From Simkaniaceae bacterium (lineage in GTDB: Bacteria > Chlamydiota > Chlamydiia > Chlamydiales > Simkaniaceae): DNA of 64,000 nt. Positions 62,531 to 64,000 of this stretch are shown here, piece after piece. The position numbers were made by a program, and so were the translations under genes. The first letter of the stretch is position 1, and each line of letters begins with the position of its first letter. The stretch spans positions 1,736,001 through 1,800,000 of the forward strand of contig CP073762.1 in assembly GCA_018399055.1 (NCBI GenBank), given 5' to 3'. Below the pieces are notes generated by a model. That model worked only from the letters and a program-made list of their open reading frames with translations. It searched no databases and was not told where the DNA came from.

Positions 62531-63096
62531 GCATGTTCCTTTATTTCTTGAAATAACCACTCTTCGATAAAAGTTACGGCTTGAGTAAGTATTTCGGGAA
62601 TTTTTTCTTGTTCTTCCTTTGTAAAAGGAGCTAAAACATAGTCTTCTAAATAACCAACGGCAGGAACGCCCACACCAAGCCTCAGACGCTGATATTCCTG
62701 CGTCCCAAGCTTTTCTTCGATGTCTTTCAGGCCATTATGCCCTCCAGCACTCCCCTTCTCTCGAAACCGAAGGGTTCCAAAGGGAAGAGCTACATCGTCA
62801 GAAAGAATGAGGGTTTCCTCTCGAGAAAGTTTAAAAAAGTCCATTGTCTTTCGCACTGCTTGCCCAGAGAGGTTCATGTAGGTTGTTGGAAAAAGGAGGA
62901 AAACTTTTCCTTCTTTGACCGTTCCTTTCGCGACTTCTCCTCTGAGCGTGCTCTCCTTTTTAAAAGGTAATAGATATTTATCAGCAAAAGCAGAAAGGAC
63001 CATTTGACCCAAGTTATGGCGGGTCGACTCATATTTCTTTCCAGGATTTCCTAGTCCAACAATGAGGGCTTTTTTACTTTCACTTTCCATTGACAT
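62527..63096 (-). CDS. pth: Peptidyl-tRNA hydrolase
   Basis: Recycles tRNA from peptidyl-tRNA that drops off ribosomes. 189 residues with VGLGNPGKKYESTRHNLGQMV (catalytic His in RHNLG), PTTYMNLSGQAV, LSDDVALPFGTLRFREKGSAGGHNGLK and a C-terminal helix. The ATG at 63096 overlaps the rplY stop (TAATG); ATG 63090 is an alternative. Confidence 0.95.
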   Translation of the reverse strand: MSMESESKKALIVGLGNPGKKYESTRHNLGQMVLSAFADKYLLPFKKESTLRGEVAKGTVKEGKVFLLFPTTYMNLSGQAVRKTMDFFKLSREETLILSDDVALPFGTLRFREKGSAGGHNGLKDIEEKLGTQEYQRLRLGVGVPAVGYLEDYVLAPFTKEEQEKIPEILTQAVTFIEEWLFQEIKEHA

Positions 63097-63653
63097 TACC
63101 GTTTTGCAATAACAACAACGATTTCTTTGTCAGCAGCAAGGGGGCGAATGGCATTCCCAAACTCGATATCCCTAATCCGCTTAGATTGTCCAATCGCAAG
63201 CTCTTTAATACTGAGCTTGAAATCGGTTGGAATATCTTTAGGAAGGCATCGAACCTTAACATGGCGCTTGATCGGGCGAACAAATCCCCCCAACTTTACT
63301 CCTACGCAATCGGCTTCCCCAATGCACGTAATCGGCACTTTTACATCGACAACTGCCTTATCATCTAAGATCATGAAGTCGAGGTGGAGGACCCGATACG
63401 TTGTTGGATGGTATTGGATATCTTTAACAATGGCTTTGATTTTCTTGCCATCAACCTCAAGTTCAAAAACTGTTGTCGGAAGGTGCCCTTTGGGAAGCCC
63501 CCGAATAACTGCTGAGAACTCGGCTCCTTGCACGATGATTTTTTCGCAGGGTTTACCCTTAGAGTAAACCGCAGCAGGTATATCACCCTGATGTCTGAGC
63601 TTTGTAAGCTCGCTCTTTTTTTCTCCTGCCCGTTTGGACACTGTGAGTTTCAT
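63096..63653 (-). CDS. rplY: 50S ribosomal protein L25 (CTC form)
   Basis: 185 residues from ATG 63653 with GGAG five bases upstream. N-terminal 5S rRNA-binding L25 domain (LRHQGDIPAAVYSKGKP) and the longer C-terminal CTC beta domain (KVPITCIGEADCVGVKLGG; LPKDIPTDFKLSI). Order rplY-pth-rpsF-rpsR-rplI-ispE equals CT799-CT804. Confidence 0.94.
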   Translation of the reverse strand: MKLTVSKRAGEKKSELTKLRHQGDIPAAVYSKGKPCEKIIVQGAEFSAVIRGLPKGHLPTTVFELEVDGKKIKAIVKDIQYHPTTYRVLHLDFMILDDKAVVDVKVPITCIGEADCVGVKLGGFVRPIKRHVKVRCLPKDIPTDFKLSIKELAIGQSKRIRDIEFGNAIRPLAADKEIVVVIAKR

Positions 63654-63706
63654 AAACACTCCAGATTATTCATTAAAAAAACAATTTCACTTTCCAAGCA
63701 GTGAGA

Positions 63707-64000
63707 CTATGCCTTGGGTCGAAAAAGAGAACTGACCGACTCGTTATTCACAATACGTTCAATTGCTTTTCCAAACACCCCGGCAACAGAGAGGACTTCA
63801 ACATGGGAATGATCTATCTCATTGGGCAGAGGAATTGTGTTGGCAACTAAAAGGTGATCAATTCCCTCAAGCTTCTCATCAAAGAGAGGGTGAGTCACCG
63901 CTGCAAAAATGCGAGAGGCTCCCGCTTCTTTTGCTGCCTTGGACGCTCCTTTAAGCGTCCCTCCTGTGGAACAAATATCGTCCACTAGGATCACATCCCT
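63707..64000 (-). CDS. prs: Ribose-phosphate pyrophosphokinase, 5' part beyond window
   Basis: C-terminal 97 residues of PRPP synthetase: the PRPP-binding loop RDVILVDDICSTGGTLKGA, then AVTHPLFDEKLEG and the closing strands VEVLSVAGVFGKAIERI. The N-terminus is upstream of position 64000. PRPP feeds the hypoxanthine phosphoribosyltransferase at the other end of the window. Chlamydiaceae import nucleotides and do not need it. Confidence 0.9.
   Translation of the reverse strand, partial: RDVILVDDICSTGGTLKGASKAAKEAGASRIFAAVTHPLFDEKLEGIDHLLVANTIPLPNEIDHSHVEVLSVAGVFGKAIERIVNNESVSSLFRPKA

Noticed and set aside
1-64000. tRNA or rRNA genes
   Set aside because: Reading the intergenic gaps on both strands I saw no cloverleaf with a GGTTCGAATCC-like T arm and no rRNA sequence; a tRNAscan run would be decisive.

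Overview
The window comes from a member of the Chlamydiae, most likely an environmental lineage (Simkaniaceae/Parachlamydiales-like) rather than Chlamydiaceae. The main evidence is gene order. Positions 8020-25338 carry rpsA-nusA-infB-rbfA-truB-ribF-ychF-sctU-sctV-copN-chaperone-malQ, the same order as C. trachomatis CT098 back to CT087. Positions 43627-44800 (rpmB, phospholipase D-like) match CT086/CT084. Positions 46562-48814 (marC, truA, SEC-C-tagged map) match the CT852/CT851 area. Positions 60484-63653 (rplY-pth-rpsF-rpsR-rplI-ispE) match CT799-CT804. Features not expected in Chlamydiaceae are hpt, prs, heptose genes (hldD/hldE), a transhydrogenase, an Fpg-like glycosylase and insertion sequences.

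Layout. 1-5286 (minus strand): a tightly packed operon rpe-yvcK-HAD-efp-accB-accC-hpt. 5374-7714 (minus): a short aspartokinase-like kinase and an unrecognised 531-residue protein. 8020-16489 (plus): translation and ribosome-maturation genes. 16605-25338: type III secretion genes (sctU, sctV, copN, a CesT/SycE-type chaperone), split by an IS200-type element, then malQ and an exported transglutaminase-fold/TPR protein.

25339-43600 is an accessory island between malQ and rpmB, which are neighbours in Chlamydiaceae. It holds probable secreted effectors: a duplicated-module protein, a GExH (TIKI/ChaN-like) protein, a membrane-anchored Cys phosphatase, a Ser/Thr kinase and an Inc-like protein. It also holds an Fpg-like glycosylase, an IS66 element (8-bp target duplication) carrying a nested IS5-family element (3-bp duplication and a -1 frameshift site), a small HTH gene with a structured leader, a 45-residue peptide, clpB, a membrane-attached degenerate ClpB relative, a bilobed membrane protein and sthA. 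44811-46394 adds two Inc-like membrane proteins. 46562-64000 has housekeeping genes mixed with htpX, two hypothetical proteins and a 1278-residue ankyrin protein containing an unusual W-x-W repeat module.

Working picture: the core genes give a conserved chlamydial backbone with the secretion apparatus. Next to it sits a lineage-specific set of separately promoted, probably secreted proteins. Several have AT-rich upstream regions with a TTGA(C/T)(A/T)-17/18-TATAAT promoter and a G-rich ribosome binding site, which suggests expression as one regulon. The kinase/phosphatase pair and the membrane AAA+ protein are the best candidates for undescribed biology. All functional names come from reading motifs and gene order; no database search was run.
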